Shown in pieces: positions 1 through 8,461 of a DNA stretch of 64,000 bases. The notes below the pieces were generated by a model, which was not told the DNA's origin, did no database searches, and was given only the letters and a program-made list of their open reading frames with translations. The stretch covers positions 496,001 through 560,000 of the forward strand of contig NZ_SRSF01000002.1 in the NCBI RefSeq assembly GCF_004803465.1, given 5' to 3'. Numbering within the stretch: the stretch's first letter is position 1; each line of letters starts with the position of its first letter. A program made the translations under genes and the position numbers. This stretch comes from Neolewinella litorea. Lineage in GTDB: Bacteria; Bacteroidota; Bacteroidia; Chitinophagales; Saprospiraceae.

Positions 1-128
1 CCGGCACGGTGCTGTCCGAGGGTGATCACCGGCTGGTGTACGACCCTACCAGGGGTTACCGAATGCGGACCGAGCAGGTCAACCGCTTCGGCGATGACCT
101 CGACGCCAACATCGAGGTGACCTGGTAA
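1..128 (+). CDS. C-terminal end of an unknown protein (truncated by window)
   Basis: An open frame enters from the left edge (first whole codon at base 3) and ends at TAA 126-128. Only about 41 residues are visible. They are polar, contain RMRTEQVNRFGDD and end in NIEVTW. No motif is recognisable and the function is unknown. A long AT-rich gap follows, so this gene probably ends its transcription unit. Confidence 0.55.
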   Translation, partial: GTVLSEGDHRLVYDPTRGYRMRTEQVNRFGDDLDANIEVTW

Positions 129-565
129 AAAAAAGAGGCAGTGCCACCACAGCACTACCTCAGCCCTAACCAAATAAAACCAAATTATTTTCAGGCGCTT
201 TGACGGCCGGTTGGCCAAGCGTTGATTCAAATATAAGGGCTAATCGAAGTGATATTCCTACCAAAACCCCAAAAATCTTGACATTCCCCTATTTGGGCAT
301 TTTACGGAATCGTAAAACTTTCCTTTTACAAAGGCGTCATTATGCCCAATTTAAGTCGGAAATTCCAAAAATAACAAAATCAGTTAATTGGAGGTCTCGG
401 TATTTTTGCCTGTCGCATTATCATTATTGAAATATAATTTTGCTTCCTACCCTGCACCGCAATTTTGTTCCAACCAGGCCTTCAGCGAATAATCGCTTTT
501 TATTATCCAGGTTCCCCGTGGGGTTCCACGAAGTGGCTTTCACGTCGTAAAAACTTGTTTATTTT
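129..565. other. AT-rich intergenic region upstream of hpt
   Basis: This is 437 bases without a convincing gene. It is clearly more AT-rich than its surroundings, and the one small open frame (200-430) has no protein-like composition. It probably carries the hpt promoter in its right part, but I cannot place a good TAnnTTTG box next to the start. No repeat or RNA gene was recognised. Confidence 0.5.
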
Positions 566-1126
566 ATGTCTGCTCCCCTTACCGACCGCATCCGATTGCA
601 CGAGCATTATTTCCGGCCTTTTCTGTCCCGGGAGCAATTGGAAGTCCGGGTGAAGGAGTTAGGCATGGCCCTACACGACCAGTTGGCCGGTGCCAACCCT
701 TGCTTCGTGGTGATGCTCAAGGGTGCATTTGTATTTGCCGCCGATCTGGTCCGGGCCAGCCGTTTGGAGGGTGAAGTGTGCTTCGTGCGCACCAGCAGTT
801 ACTCGGGCACCAACACCGTGGGCGAAGTAAAACTGCTGATCCCGCCGGAGGCCGAGTTGGTACGCGGCAAGGATATCGTCCTGATCGAGGACATCATCGA
901 CAGCGGGTACACCATGAAGGCTTTTCTACCCATCCTCCAGCAATTGGAACCACGTTCCATCACCCTGGTCACCCTGCTGCACAAACCCGACGCCCAACGC
1001 GTGGAGGTACCCATCGACCTGATCGGCTTCACCATCCCGACCAAATTCGTGGTCGGCTACGGACTGGATTACGACGGCCTCGGTCGCAACCTGCCCGCCA
1101 TCTACCAACTGGATGAATCTTACTAG
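566..1126 (+). CDS. hpt: hypoxanthine phosphoribosyltransferase
   Basis: Cytoplasmic purine-salvage enzyme that joins hypoxanthine or guanine to PRPP, giving IMP or GMP. The 186-residue length is normal for bacterial HPRT. The PRPP-binding signature VLIEDIIDSGYT is at residues 105-116, the N-terminal substrate loop LKGAFVFAADL at 51-61, and the C-terminal purine-binding segment KFVVGYGLDYDG at about 160-171. The ATG at 566 is the only start that keeps the family N-terminus. The next gene starts three bases after the stop, so the two are probably co-transcribed. The family assignment is firm. Hypoxanthine preference over guanine is inferred from the family. Confidence 0.93.
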   Translation: MSAPLTDRIRLHEHYFRPFLSREQLEVRVKELGMALHDQLAGANPCFVVMLKGAFVFAADLVRASRLEGEVCFVRTSSYSGTNTVGEVKLLIPPEAELVRGKDIVLIEDIIDSGYTMKAFLPILQQLEPRSITLVTLLHKPDAQRVEVPIDLIGFTIPTKFVVGYGLDYDGLGRNLPAIYQLDESY

Positions 1127-1128
1127 CC

Positions 1129-1611
1129 ATGCTGCGCCTCTCCCCCATTACACCGGCCGATAACCCCACCGTGGCCCGCATCGTGCGCACGGTAATGGCC
1201 GAATTCAACTGCGTCGGGGAAGGCTTTTCCAGTAACGATCCCGAACTGGAAGATATGTACTCGGCCTACTCCGTTCCCGGCGCGGCCTACTATCTTCTCA
1301 CCGACGATGGCAGGCCCATCGGGGTGGGAGGTTACGCTCCCTTGGCGGGCGCCGACGGCACAATTTGCGAGCTGCGGAAGATGTACCTCCTGCCGGAAAG
1401 TCGGGGGCGGGGCGGTGGGCGAATGCTGCTGGAGGAATGCTTGCGGGGGGCGCAGGCCGACGGCTACGCGCAGATGTACCTCGAGACGGTACGCGGCATG
1501 ACCGCCGCGGCGGTCCTCTACGCCAGAAACGGCTTTACACCTCTGGACCGGCCGCTCGGGAATACGGGGCACAGCGGTTGCGACCGCTTCCTGATCAAAT
1601 CTTTTCGGTGA
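1129..1611 (+). CDS. GNAT family N-acetyltransferase
   Basis: A 160-residue protein with the GCN5-related acetyltransferase fold. The acetyl-CoA pyrophosphate loop SRGRGGGRML is at residues 91-100, preceded by the strand ELRKMYLLPE and followed by the typical C-terminal AAAVLYARNGF helix-strand. Its length equals a single GNAT domain. The substrate is unknown: the family covers amino acids, protein N-termini, antibiotics and amines. It follows hpt by two bases and its last 17 bases overlap the 3' end of the convergent gene on the minus strand. Confidence 0.85.
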   Translation: MLRLSPITPADNPTVARIVRTVMAEFNCVGEGFSSNDPELEDMYSAYSVPGAAYYLLTDDGRPIGVGGYAPLAGADGTICELRKMYLLPESRGRGGGRMLLEECLRGAQADGYAQMYLETVRGMTAAAVLYARNGFTPLDRPLGNTGHSGCDRFLIKSFR

Positions 1612-2365
1612 GGTACTTCCAGTAGCGCTTCGGTACGTGCTGCAGGTGCAACTTCAGGTTCTTTCGCTCAGGGATGTCGACCGCGCGGAAGTAGGTCTGC
1701 CACAGTTGCTGGTAGTCGGTCTCGGCCGCAGCAAGCTGGTCCGCCGATAAGCTGCGCAGTTTCCCGTCCTGCTCGGCATCCAGCGTGATGAAGTCTGCCT
1801 TTTTCACCTGACTGTCCCAGTACAGTCCGTAGTGGCGGCGTGTATCGTAGATCAGCCACTCCATGGCCGGATAGCGCGCGGCGAAGTGATCGCCGATCAG
1901 GGGCAGGCAGTTGAAGTCGGGATTGACCAGCGCCGCGTAAAGTCCGTCCGGCGTCTGCTGAAAGCGCACGAAGGCGTGCATGCGGTGGACCTCGCGGCCC
2001 ATTTGCTGCTTGAGCCTCAGCAGCTGGCGGATCCGGTCGTCGCCTGCGTCTTTGGTTACGTCGAGGCTGTGGACGGCCATCTGTCGCTGGACGAAGTAAT
2101 AGATCAACCGCTCGACCTCAGGTTGCTCGGTTAGGAAGGCGTGGTGCAGCAGTTCGACGATCTTGTCGTTGCCGCTCCTCTTTTTGAGGCCGTTGGCTAC
2201 CCGGGCGGCGTGCCCGCGGTCGGTAACGACCGGCAGGGGGGAAGAAAAGAGTTGTTCCTGGTAACGGTCCTCCGCAACAATATCCGCCTCTTCCGCCCGG
2301 AGCCGGAAAGCCTCGAAGATGGCCGAGAGCAGGCCGGGGAAGGTGCCGTCGTAGGTAAAGGTCAC
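1595..2365 (-). CDS. TIGR03915-type putative DNA metabolism protein (DUF4130)
   Basis: A 256-residue protein that starts at GTG 2365 in a GTGA overlap with the TGA stop of the upstream epimerase gene. This start gives the N-terminus VTFTYDGTFPGLLSAIFEAF, which fits the family that opens with a short FxYDGxFxGLL motif. The C-terminus has HVPKRYWKYLTEKI, also typical. In other bacteria the family is paired with a radical SAM partner (TIGR03916) and annotated as DNA-metabolism-related; no partner is present here. The molecular activity is unknown. Longer upstream starts are unlikely because they would run deep inside the neighbouring gene. Confidence 0.8.
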   Translation of the reverse strand: MTFTYDGTFPGLLSAIFEAFRLRAEEADIVAEDRYQEQLFSSPLPVVTDRGHAARVANGLKKRSGNDKIVELLHHAFLTEQPEVERLIYYFVQRQMAVHSLDVTKDAGDDRIRQLLRLKQQMGREVHRMHAFVRFQQTPDGLYAALVNPDFNCLPLIGDHFAARYPAMEWLIYDTRRHYGLYWDSQVKKADFITLDAEQDGKLRSLSADQLAAAETDYQQLWQTYFRAVDIPERKNLKLHLQHVPKRYWKYLTEKI

Positions 2366-3261
2366 CCCACCAACTGTTCGAGGGCCTGACTTAATTCCGG
2401 GTAGACGAAGCGGTAGCCGGCCGATTCGATCTTGGCGGCGGAGCACCGGACGCTGTCCAGGACGGTATGCCGCATTTCTCCCAGGGCCAGCTTCAGGGCG
2501 GCTTCGGGGGCGGGCAGTACCAGGGCGTTCTTTTGGAGGGCGGGGCCAAGCGCTTCGGCGAAGTGGCGGTTGCGGACCGGATTGGGCGAGCATCCGTTAT
2601 AGATGCCCGTCAGGCGGTGCTCTACGGCGTAGGCATAGATGCCGACGATGTCTTCGATGTGAATCCAGCTGTAGTATTGCCGGCCGTCGCCGAAGTAGGT
2701 GGAGGTCCACACGTTCAGGGGGATCAGCATCTTCTGCAGGGCACCCGCATCCGGGTGCAGTACGATACCCGTGCGGTTGATGAAGGTGGGTATGCCCAGT
2801 CGGGTGATGTCCTCCACGGATGCTTCCCAGGCTACGCAGGATTCGCTGAGAAAGCCTGTACCCGGCCGCGCGGTCTCCGTAAGGATTTCATCACCGCGGT
2901 CGCCGTAGTAGCCTACGGCGCTGGCGGAGAGGTAAAGCGCTGGGCGAAGTTCGAGACGCGCAAGGGTGGCCGCCAGCAGCCGGGTGGATTCCGTACGGCT
3001 GCTGATGATGAGCCGTTTGCGTTCGTCGGTCCACCGCGCGTCGGCGATGCCGGCACCGGCCAGGTTGATTATGAAGTCGACCCCGCGGAAGGCCGCCTCG
3101 TCGATGGTGCCGGCCGCCACGTCCCAGAGGTAGGTGGCGAAGGGTCCGTCGGGTCGGGGGCTGCGGCTGAGGTGGCGTACCTCGTGCCCGTCGCGGCGCA
3201 GGCGCCGGGAAAGGTGCATGCCCACGAATCCGCTTCCGCCGCCGATGAGTACAACTGCCAT
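2362..3261 (-). CDS. TIGR01777 family NAD-dependent epimerase/oxidoreductase
   Basis: A 299-residue short-chain-dehydrogenase-fold protein of the SDR39U1/YfcH group. The Rossmann dinucleotide motif GGGSGFVG is at residues 7-14, the family motif SASAVGYYG lies in the middle, and the C-terminal DUF1731-like part (LPAPEAALKLALGEM) is present. I chose the ATG at 3261 because it puts the first beta strand (MAVVLIGG) at the N-terminus. Its substrate is unknown in all organisms I know of. It is the middle gene of a tight operon: four bases after the small upstream gene, and overlapping the start of the downstream one. Confidence 0.87.
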   Translation of the reverse strand: MAVVLIGGGSGFVGMHLSRRLRRDGHEVRHLSRSPRPDGPFATYLWDVAAGTIDEAAFRGVDFIINLAGAGIADARWTDERKRLIISSRTESTRLLAATLARLELRPALYLSASAVGYYGDRGDEILTETARPGTGFLSESCVAWEASVEDITRLGIPTFINRTGIVLHPDAGALQKMLIPLNVWTSTYFGDGRQYYSWIHIEDIVGIYAYAVEHRLTGIYNGCSPNPVRNRHFAEALGPALQKNALVLPAPEAALKLALGEMRHTVLDSVRCSAAKIESAGYRFVYPELSQALEQLVG

Positions 3262-3265
3262 GCGA

Positions 3266-3544
3266 TTAACCGTTTGCGGGCACGAATTCGTAGTAATAGG
3301 GGTCGTCGCCGTCTTCCTCGAAGGCCAGGGCGAGTTCCCGGTTTCGCATCTCGGCAAAGAAGACTTCCCAGCTTACGGGGTTGAGGTCAAAGGTGTCCTC
3401 ATTGTCGTGCTCGTCAAAGTGGATGCGCAGGGGCTGGCTGCTGTACCCGTCGGCGACCTGGTCGACCATAGCCGGGGTGCCGTTGCGCGACTTGGCGAAG
3501 GCCTTGATTAAATTGTGGTCGATCGTCTTTATCGTGGTAGCCAT
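3266..3544 (-). CDS. small conserved-looking protein of unknown function
   Basis: A 92-residue acidic soluble protein, first in the three-gene operon with the TIGR01777 epimerase and the TIGR03915 protein. It begins MATTIKTIDHNLIKAF and is rich in Asp and Glu in its second half (DEHDNEDTFDLN, EEDGDDPYYYEF). No signal peptide, membrane segment or known motif is visible. Coding is supported by its position in the operon, the four-base gap to the next gene, and a plausible protein composition. The function is not recognisable. Confidence 0.65.
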   Translation of the reverse strand: MATTIKTIDHNLIKAFAKSRNGTPAMVDQVADGYSSQPLRIHFDEHDNEDTFDLNPVSWEVFFAEMRNRELALAFEEDGDDPYYYEFVPANG

Positions 3545-3671
3545 CGGGGTTTAGCATTTGGTCTATCTACTAACCGCAGGTTGACGGGCGAATGTTTAGG
3601 TTTGCTACGCATTGCACCCGCGCGCCGCCGCCCCGACCTTGCGGGTCAGTCCACTTACCAGATACCGCCTC

Positions 3672-5159
3672 ATGTCCGAAACCCTAGGATTTCTCACCCT
3701 GCTGCCCCCCGTCATCGCCATTGTACTGGCCATCTTGACGCGGCAGGTCTTCATATCCCTTATCGTCGGCATCTTTCTGGGCTACGTAATCCTGGCCGGC
3801 GGCAACCCGTGGCTGGGTTTCCTGGATACCCTGCAGGGACTGGTCGACGTCTTCGCAGACGCCGGCAATACGCGCACCATCATGTTCTGCGCGCTGGTGG
3901 GGGCCCTCATCGTGTTCATGCAGCGCAGCGGGGGCGTGAACGGCTTCATCGAGAGCATAGACCGGCGGCTGCGTGCCTACGAGAATCGCAAGGACGGCTC
4001 GAGCCGCATCGTTGTGCAACTACTGGCCTGGTTCACGGGCGTGCTGGTCTTCGTGGAGTCGAGTATCAGCGTGCTCACGGTGGGCACCCTTTACCGACCG
4101 ATCTTCGACAAGCTGGGGCTGAGCCGGGAAAAGCTGGCCTACATCGCCGATTCTTCCTCTGCGCCCAGTTCCATCCTGATCCCCTTCAACGGCTGGGGAG
4201 CCTTCATCATGACCCTGCTGGCGGCCGAGGGCTTTGCCAACCCCTTCGGTACCATGCTGCGGGCGCTGGCCTACAACTTCTACGCCTTCGCGGCCCTGGC
4301 GCTGGTGCCCATCGTGGTGCTTACGGGCATCGAGTGGGGCCCCATGAAACACGCCGAGCGGCGGGCGCGGGCCGGCAAGGTGCTCAACGACAACGCCCAG
4401 CCGGTGGTCGACGAGTCGCTCACCAGCGTGGAGGCCAAGGAGGGCATCGAACACCGAGCCTTCAACATGGTGGTGCCCATCGTGGTCATGGTCGTGTGCA
4501 TGCCGTTTATGTTGGCCTATACGGGCTGGGCGGACGCGCGGACGCTTTTAGGCGAGGGCGCGGGCGCGGGTGCCATGCTGTTCCAATCCATCGGCAGCGG
4601 CAGTGGTTCCACGGCCGTGCTCACCTCGGTGACCATTTCCATTCTGGTCTCCATGGCGATCTACAAGGCCCAGGGCATCTTCGGCATCCGGGAGTCGGTG
4701 GACCTCGTCCTGAAGGGCATTGCCGGCCTCATCCCCCTGGCCTTGCTGATGCTGCTGGCCTTTGCCATCGGCGCGCTCTGCAAGAAACTGGAGACGGGCA
4801 TCTACGTGTCGGAACTCGCGCGTGGTTGGCTCTCGCCGGGGCTGGTCCCTTTTCTGGTCTTTGTGGTCACCTGCTTCATCGCCTTCAGCACCGGGACGAG
4901 CTGGGGCACCTTCGCGATCATGATCCCCATCGCCGTACCGATGGCGCAGGAGATGGACGCCAACGTACTGATGGCCATTGCCGCGGTGCTGGGCGGGGGC
5001 GTTTTCGGCGACCACTGCTCCCCGATCTCGGATACGACCATTCTGTCGAGCCTGGCTTCGGCCACCGACCACATCGACCACGTCAAGACGCAGCTACCCT
5101 ACGCGGGGCTGGCGGGGGGGATTGCGGCCTCATTGTATCTGATCCTGGGGCTGATGTGA
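3672..5159 (+). CDS. NhaC-type Na+/H+ antiporter family membrane protein
   Basis: A 495-residue integral inner-membrane protein with about eleven or twelve hydrophobic segments. Family marks include the conserved stretch SSSAPSSILIPFNGWGAF and the C-terminal motif GVFGDHCSPISDTTILSS, both typical of the NhaC/YqkI superfamily. Members exchange Na+ for H+; some instead carry malate/lactate or arginine/ornithine, so the exact substrate is inferred. The start MSETLGFLTLLPP (ATG 3672) places the first membrane helix at the N-terminus. It is divergent from the three-gene operon on the left, and a palindromic repeat follows at 5179-5204. Confidence 0.86.
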   Translation: MSETLGFLTLLPPVIAIVLAILTRQVFISLIVGIFLGYVILAGGNPWLGFLDTLQGLVDVFADAGNTRTIMFCALVGALIVFMQRSGGVNGFIESIDRRLRAYENRKDGSSRIVVQLLAWFTGVLVFVESSISVLTVGTLYRPIFDKLGLSREKLAYIADSSSAPSSILIPFNGWGAFIMTLLAAEGFANPFGTMLRALAYNFYAFAALALVPIVVLTGIEWGPMKHAERRARAGKVLNDNAQPVVDESLTSVEAKEGIEHRAFNMVVPIVVMVVCMPFMLAYTGWADARTLLGEGAGAGAMLFQSIGSGSGSTAVLTSVTISILVSMAIYKAQGIFGIRESVDLVLKGIAGLIPLALLMLLAFAIGALCKKLETGIYVSELARGWLSPGLVPFLVFVVTCFIAFSTGTSWGTFAIMIPIAVPMAQEMDANVLMAIAAVLGGGVFGDHCSPISDTTILSSLASATDHIDHVKTQLPYAGLAGGIAASLYLILGLM

Positions 5160-5178
5160 GCTGGTCCTGCTGCTCAGC

Positions 5179-5204
5179 GGTCAGACCACTTAAGTCCGCC
5201 GACC
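5179..5204. repeat. dispersed intergenic palindrome, copy A
   Basis: An imperfect palindrome with GGTC and GACC ends and the core ACTTAAGT. It lies between the convergent 3' ends of the antiporter gene and the NTF2-like gene. Related copies are at 5810-5834, 6825-6848 and 29691-29761. The position and symmetry suggest a bidirectional terminator or a REP-like mobile repeat. Confidence 0.6.
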
Positions 5205-5212
5205 AACCAGGG

Positions 5213-5662
5213 CTAGTGCTCCAGTTCGTGAGTATCCCGGACGCTGCTGAACGTCAGGTCCAGCAGTTTCCATTCGCCGTCCTGTTTCTGATATACTTCC
5301 GTTACGGTGAACTCAGTGGAAACGTCGTTGCCCCTAACATGGGCGGTGAGGGTGATGCGGTTCCACACAATGGCAGTGTGGCCAAATACCTCGACCACGA
5401 GGTCGTGCACGTCGGCCTGCTTGTAGTGGATGCTCCCGCTTTCGATGATTTCCAGCTCCCGCTCCTTGCCCCAGGTGCCACTCATGTGGACGAACCTGGA
5501 CCGGTCGTCGAAGAGGGTAGCCAGGCTATCTACTCGCTTGTCGGCCATCCATTCCCACTTGGTTTTGGACAGTTCGGTGATGTGTTGCTCGGTGCTCGTG
5601 GTCTGCGCCCAGGATAAAGACGAGAGGGTTAAAAAGAGCAGGGCGATAAATATTGATTTCAT
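5213..5662 (-). CDS. secreted NTF2-like (DUF4440/SnoaL) protein
   Basis: A 149-residue protein with a signal peptide (MKSIFIALLFLTLSSLSWAQ, residues 1-20) followed by one NTF2-like cone domain. It has the helix motif WEWMADKRVDSLATLFDD and the closing strand motif VYQKQDGEWKLLDLTFS typical of DUF4440. The likely location is the periplasm. Such domains bind small hydrophobic ligands or act as enzymes; no activity can be assigned. ATG 5662 is chosen because it begins the signal peptide. Two other NTF2-like genes occur in this window (22337 and 25325). Confidence 0.82.
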   Translation of the reverse strand: MKSIFIALLFLTLSSLSWAQTTSTEQHITELSKTKWEWMADKRVDSLATLFDDRSRFVHMSGTWGKERELEIIESGSIHYKQADVHDLVVEVFGHTAIVWNRITLTAHVRGNDVSTEFTVTEVYQKQDGEWKLLDLTFSSVRDTHELEH

Positions 5663-5809
5663 GGTTTCTGATTTTGGTAATGGCTGGTGATGGGTCTTGA
5701 ATGGCCCCGATACTGCCACAAGTTAGGGAGTTGAGCAAGGCACTACCTTACCCGGATTACGGGGATGCCTACCCTGTTTACGGGTTGTGGGGGTGCGTGG
5801 CAGGGGCCT

Positions 5810-5834
5810 GGTCGGACGACTTAAGTGGTCCGAC
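5810..5834. repeat. dispersed intergenic palindrome, copy B
   Basis: A near-perfect palindrome with arms GTCGGAC and GTCCGAC around CTTAAGT, followed at once by a further GTCGGAC at 5844-5850. It lies on the 3' side of the DJ-1/PfpI gene. It is the best copy of the family also seen at 5179, 6825 and 29691. Confidence 0.65.
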
Positions 5835-5929
5835 GATCAAATAGTCGGACAAGCCCACTACCCCCAGAAGTAAAAGTAGCCGGTATCCCTACGGAATACT
5901 GGCTACTTGATCCGGAGCTGGCAGCGGCC

Positions 5930-6607
5930 CTATTTCACTGCCGCGTAAAGCATTTCGGCTACCTTGTTTGAACTTGCCGGATTCTGGCCAGTAATGAGGT
6001 TGCCATCCTGGACGACGTGTACTTTCCAGTCCCCCGCCTTGGTATAATTGCCACCGTTGCGCTTCAGCATATCCTCGACGAGGAAGGGGACGACGTCGGT
6101 AAGCTGCACCGCCTCTTCTTCACTGTTGGTGAAACCGGCGACTTTCTTTCCTTTAACGAGGGGTTCTCCATTTGCGCCTTTGACGTTCTTAAGTGCCGCA
6201 GGGGCGTGACAAACGAAGGCGATCGGTTTTTCCTGTTCGTTGAAGGTTTCGATCAGCTCGATGGAGGTTTTGTCCTCGGCGAGATCCCAGAGCGGGCCGT
6301 GACCACCGGGGTAAAAGACGGCGTCAAAGTCCTCGGCGGAGACGTCGCTCAGTTTCTTGGTGTTGTTGATTACGGCTTGAGAGGCTTTGTCTTGCTTGAA
6401 CCGCTTGGTGTCTTCGGTCTGGGTGTCTTCGGTGTCGCTGCTTGGGTCGATCGGAGCCTTTCCGCCCTTTGGGGTGGCTACGGTGATGTTCGCGCCCTTG
6501 TCGAGCAGCGTGTAGTAGGGAGCGGCAAATTCTTCGATCCAGAATCCGGTCTTTTTGCCGGTATCGCCCAGCTTGTCGTGAGAGGTAAGTACGAATAATA
6601 CGTTCAT
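5930..6607 (-). CDS. DJ-1/PfpI family protein (type 1 glutamine amidotransferase-like)
   Basis: A 225-residue cytoplasmic protein of the Hsp31-like branch of the DJ-1 superfamily. The nucleophile elbow FVCHAPAAL gives Cys133-His134. The conserved acidic residue is in GFWIEE (about 21-26) and the motif YPGGHGPLWDL is at 99-109. Characterised relatives are glyoxalase III-type or deglycase-like enzymes and chaperones, so methylglyoxal detoxification is a reasonable inference but not shown. ATG 6607 gives the standard MNVLFVLTS strand at the N-terminus. It is flanked on both sides by gaps carrying palindromic repeats, so it is probably a single-gene unit. Confidence 0.88.
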   Translation of the reverse strand: MNVLFVLTSHDKLGDTGKKTGFWIEEFAAPYYTLLDKGANITVATPKGGKAPIDPSSDTEDTQTEDTKRFKQDKASQAVINNTKKLSDVSAEDFDAVFYPGGHGPLWDLAEDKTSIELIETFNEQEKPIAFVCHAPAALKNVKGANGEPLVKGKKVAGFTNSEEEAVQLTDVVPFLVEDMLKRNGGNYTKAGDWKVHVVQDGNLITGQNPASSNKVAEMLYAAVK

Positions 6608-6824
6608 AGTGGCTTGATTTTTAGCATTAATGGTGAGGCGGCACTTGCGTACTCGCCATGAGTTTGGACGGATAATTGGCAATGAAAGGTCACTCCACAT
6701 GGAATTCCCTCAAGGGAAGACCAATTGGCCGTCGGCTACTTCATAAGGGAGCCCAGGCATTAATGTTTAGCATTGGAGGGCGGACGGCACTGCTGATGAG
6801 TTGACCTGATCCATTGCTATGTGC

Positions 6825-6848
6825 TCGGACCATTGAAGTCATCCGACC
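6825..6848. repeat. dispersed intergenic palindrome, copy C (degenerate)
   Basis: TCGGACC and CCGACC arms around a diverged TTGAAGT core, ending three bases before the TGA stop (6851-6853) of the GH3-like gene. It is weaker than copies A and B but has the same arms and the same position at a gene 3' end. Confidence 0.45.
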
Positions 6849-6850
6849 AC

Positions 6851-8392
6851 TCAATTACCGGATGAGCCACCTAAAAACGCCAGCAGCTCCCGCAGCTTCT
6901 CTTCCGGCATCACCTTCGGGAACTTGATCTGCCCGCCCTTCTTCTTGGTCTGCTCCAGGTAGGCATATAGGCGGTCGGCCGGCTCGACGCGCACGCGCAG
7001 CCCCTTCAACGCTTTCTGGCGGGCCACCTTGTAGTTCTTGTTGGCGTCCTGCAGGTGATCATCGAGGATTTGCTCCGCCCGCTGGGGGTCGAGTTCGCCG
7101 CTCTCGAGGCCGAGCACCCACTGGTGGATGTACTCCCCGTCTTCCTCCCGCTTCAGGGCACCGACGGTAAACTCCTTGATTGCCGCCCCGGTCTTCTCGT
7201 TCAGGTCGGCGATGGCCTTGTTCAGTTTCTCCTCGGAGAGCTGACTGCCGACGACGTTCAGGAAGTATTTCGTGCGGCCGGAAATGACCATCTCCATGCG
7301 GCTGAGGTCGGTAAACTTGATCGTATCCCCGATCATGTACCGCCAGGCGCCGGCGGGGGTAGAAACGATCAGGGCGTAGTCAACCCCCTCCTCTACCTGA
7401 CGGTAATCGAAGACCTGGGGCTTCTTCAGCATGGTACCCGCTTCGTCGAATCCACGGCTGTCGTGGGGCACGAACTCGAAGTACATGCCGTGGTCCAGGG
7501 CCAGTTCCATCGCCATGGTATCGGGCCGGGCGTTGAAGGCGAAGAACCCCTCGCTGGCCAGGTAGGTATCCATGATGGTGATCGAGTGGTCCAGAAGCTT
7601 CTCGAAGGTCTGGCGGTAGGGCTCGAAAGCTACCCCCCCGGTAGTGTAGATGGAGAGGTTGGGCCAGATCTCGTGGATATTTTTCAGCTTGTTGTGCTCG
7701 ATCACCCGGCGCAGCATCATGACCATCCAGGAGGGAATGCCGGCCAGGGCACCGACGTCCCACTTCGGGGCTTCCTCCGCGATGCGCTGCACGCGCTCGT
7801 CCCAGTCCTCAATCTGGGCAATTTCCAGTCCGGGCTTGTACACGCCCTCCATGAATTCGGGCATGTTGCTCACGTTGATGCCGCTGATCTCTCCCTCCTT
7901 GTACCCGTCGCGTTCACGCAGGTCGGCCGAGCTGGTAAGCATCAGGATATCCTTCTCGAACAGGTCGGCGTCGAAGTCGAAATTTGCCAGGCACTCGGCC
8001 TGGGCGCGGCCCACCCGCTGGGTACACTCGAGCATCTCGTCGGTGACGGGGATACGCTTGCTCTTTTTACCGGTGGTGCCGCTGCTCAGGGCGAAGAAGC
8101 GCGGCCGGCCCGGCCAGGTGATATCCGGGTCGTGGCGCTGCTTTTTCCACCACTCCTCGTTGATCGTATCGTAGTCGTGGATCGGCACCTCCTTGCGGTA
8201 GGCGGCGCGGATGTCGTCGGCCTCCAGAATACGCGAGAAGTTGTAATACTTGCCGAAGGCGGTGTTCTTTGCCGTTTCCAGCAGGTGGCGCAGTTGCTCT
8301 TCCTGGGCGGCGGCCGGGTCCGCGGGCTCGTGGGGCAGCAGGGTGTGTTTGGTGCGGATCAGGGCTTTGATAACGTGTCCGTAGAAGGCCAT
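6851..8392 (-). CDS. GH3 auxin-responsive-promoter family protein (acyl-adenylate-forming enzyme)
   Basis: A 513-residue soluble protein homologous to plant GH3 acyl-acid amido synthetases. The ATP/AMP-binding motif SSGTTGKKSKRIPV is at residues 103-116, and the middle region TYLASEGFFAF and the YVLIVSTPAG-like strand (DYALIVSTPAGAWRYMIGDT) match the adenylating fold. Plant members conjugate jasmonate, auxin or benzoates to amino acids. The bacterial members are widespread in Bacteroidetes with no settled substrate. The length agrees with the family. The gene stands alone on the minus strand. Confidence 0.87.
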   Translation of the reverse strand: MAFYGHVIKALIRTKHTLLPHEPADPAAAQEEQLRHLLETAKNTAFGKYYNFSRILEADDIRAAYRKEVPIHDYDTINEEWWKKQRHDPDITWPGRPRFFALSSGTTGKKSKRIPVTDEMLECTQRVGRAQAECLANFDFDADLFEKDILMLTSSADLRERDGYKEGEISGINVSNMPEFMEGVYKPGLEIAQIEDWDERVQRIAEEAPKWDVGALAGIPSWMVMMLRRVIEHNKLKNIHEIWPNLSIYTTGGVAFEPYRQTFEKLLDHSITIMDTYLASEGFFAFNARPDTMAMELALDHGMYFEFVPHDSRGFDEAGTMLKKPQVFDYRQVEEGVDYALIVSTPAGAWRYMIGDTIKFTDLSRMEMVISGRTKYFLNVVGSQLSEEKLNKAIADLNEKTGAAIKEFTVGALKREEDGEYIHQWVLGLESGELDPQRAEQILDDHLQDANKNYKVARQKALKGLRVRVEPADRLYAYLEQTKKKGGQIKFPKVMPEEKLRELLAFLGGSSGN

Positions 8393-8461
8393 AGAGGAAA
8401 GGGAGTAGGTGAGACAGGATCGTCCTAGCCCAACACAACTTTCAAATCCGGCGTTCGCCCG

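Noticed and set aside
200-430. Open frame of 76 codons in the AT-rich gap before hpt
   Set aside because: Its translation has no protein-like composition or motif, there is no adjacent partner, and the region is AT-rich spacer DNA.
3515-5617. A 700-codon open frame on the plus strand over the antiporter gene
   Set aside because: It is a shifted frame of a GC-rich gene, rich in Arg, Gly, His and Pro, and it overlaps the well-supported NhaC-type gene entirely.
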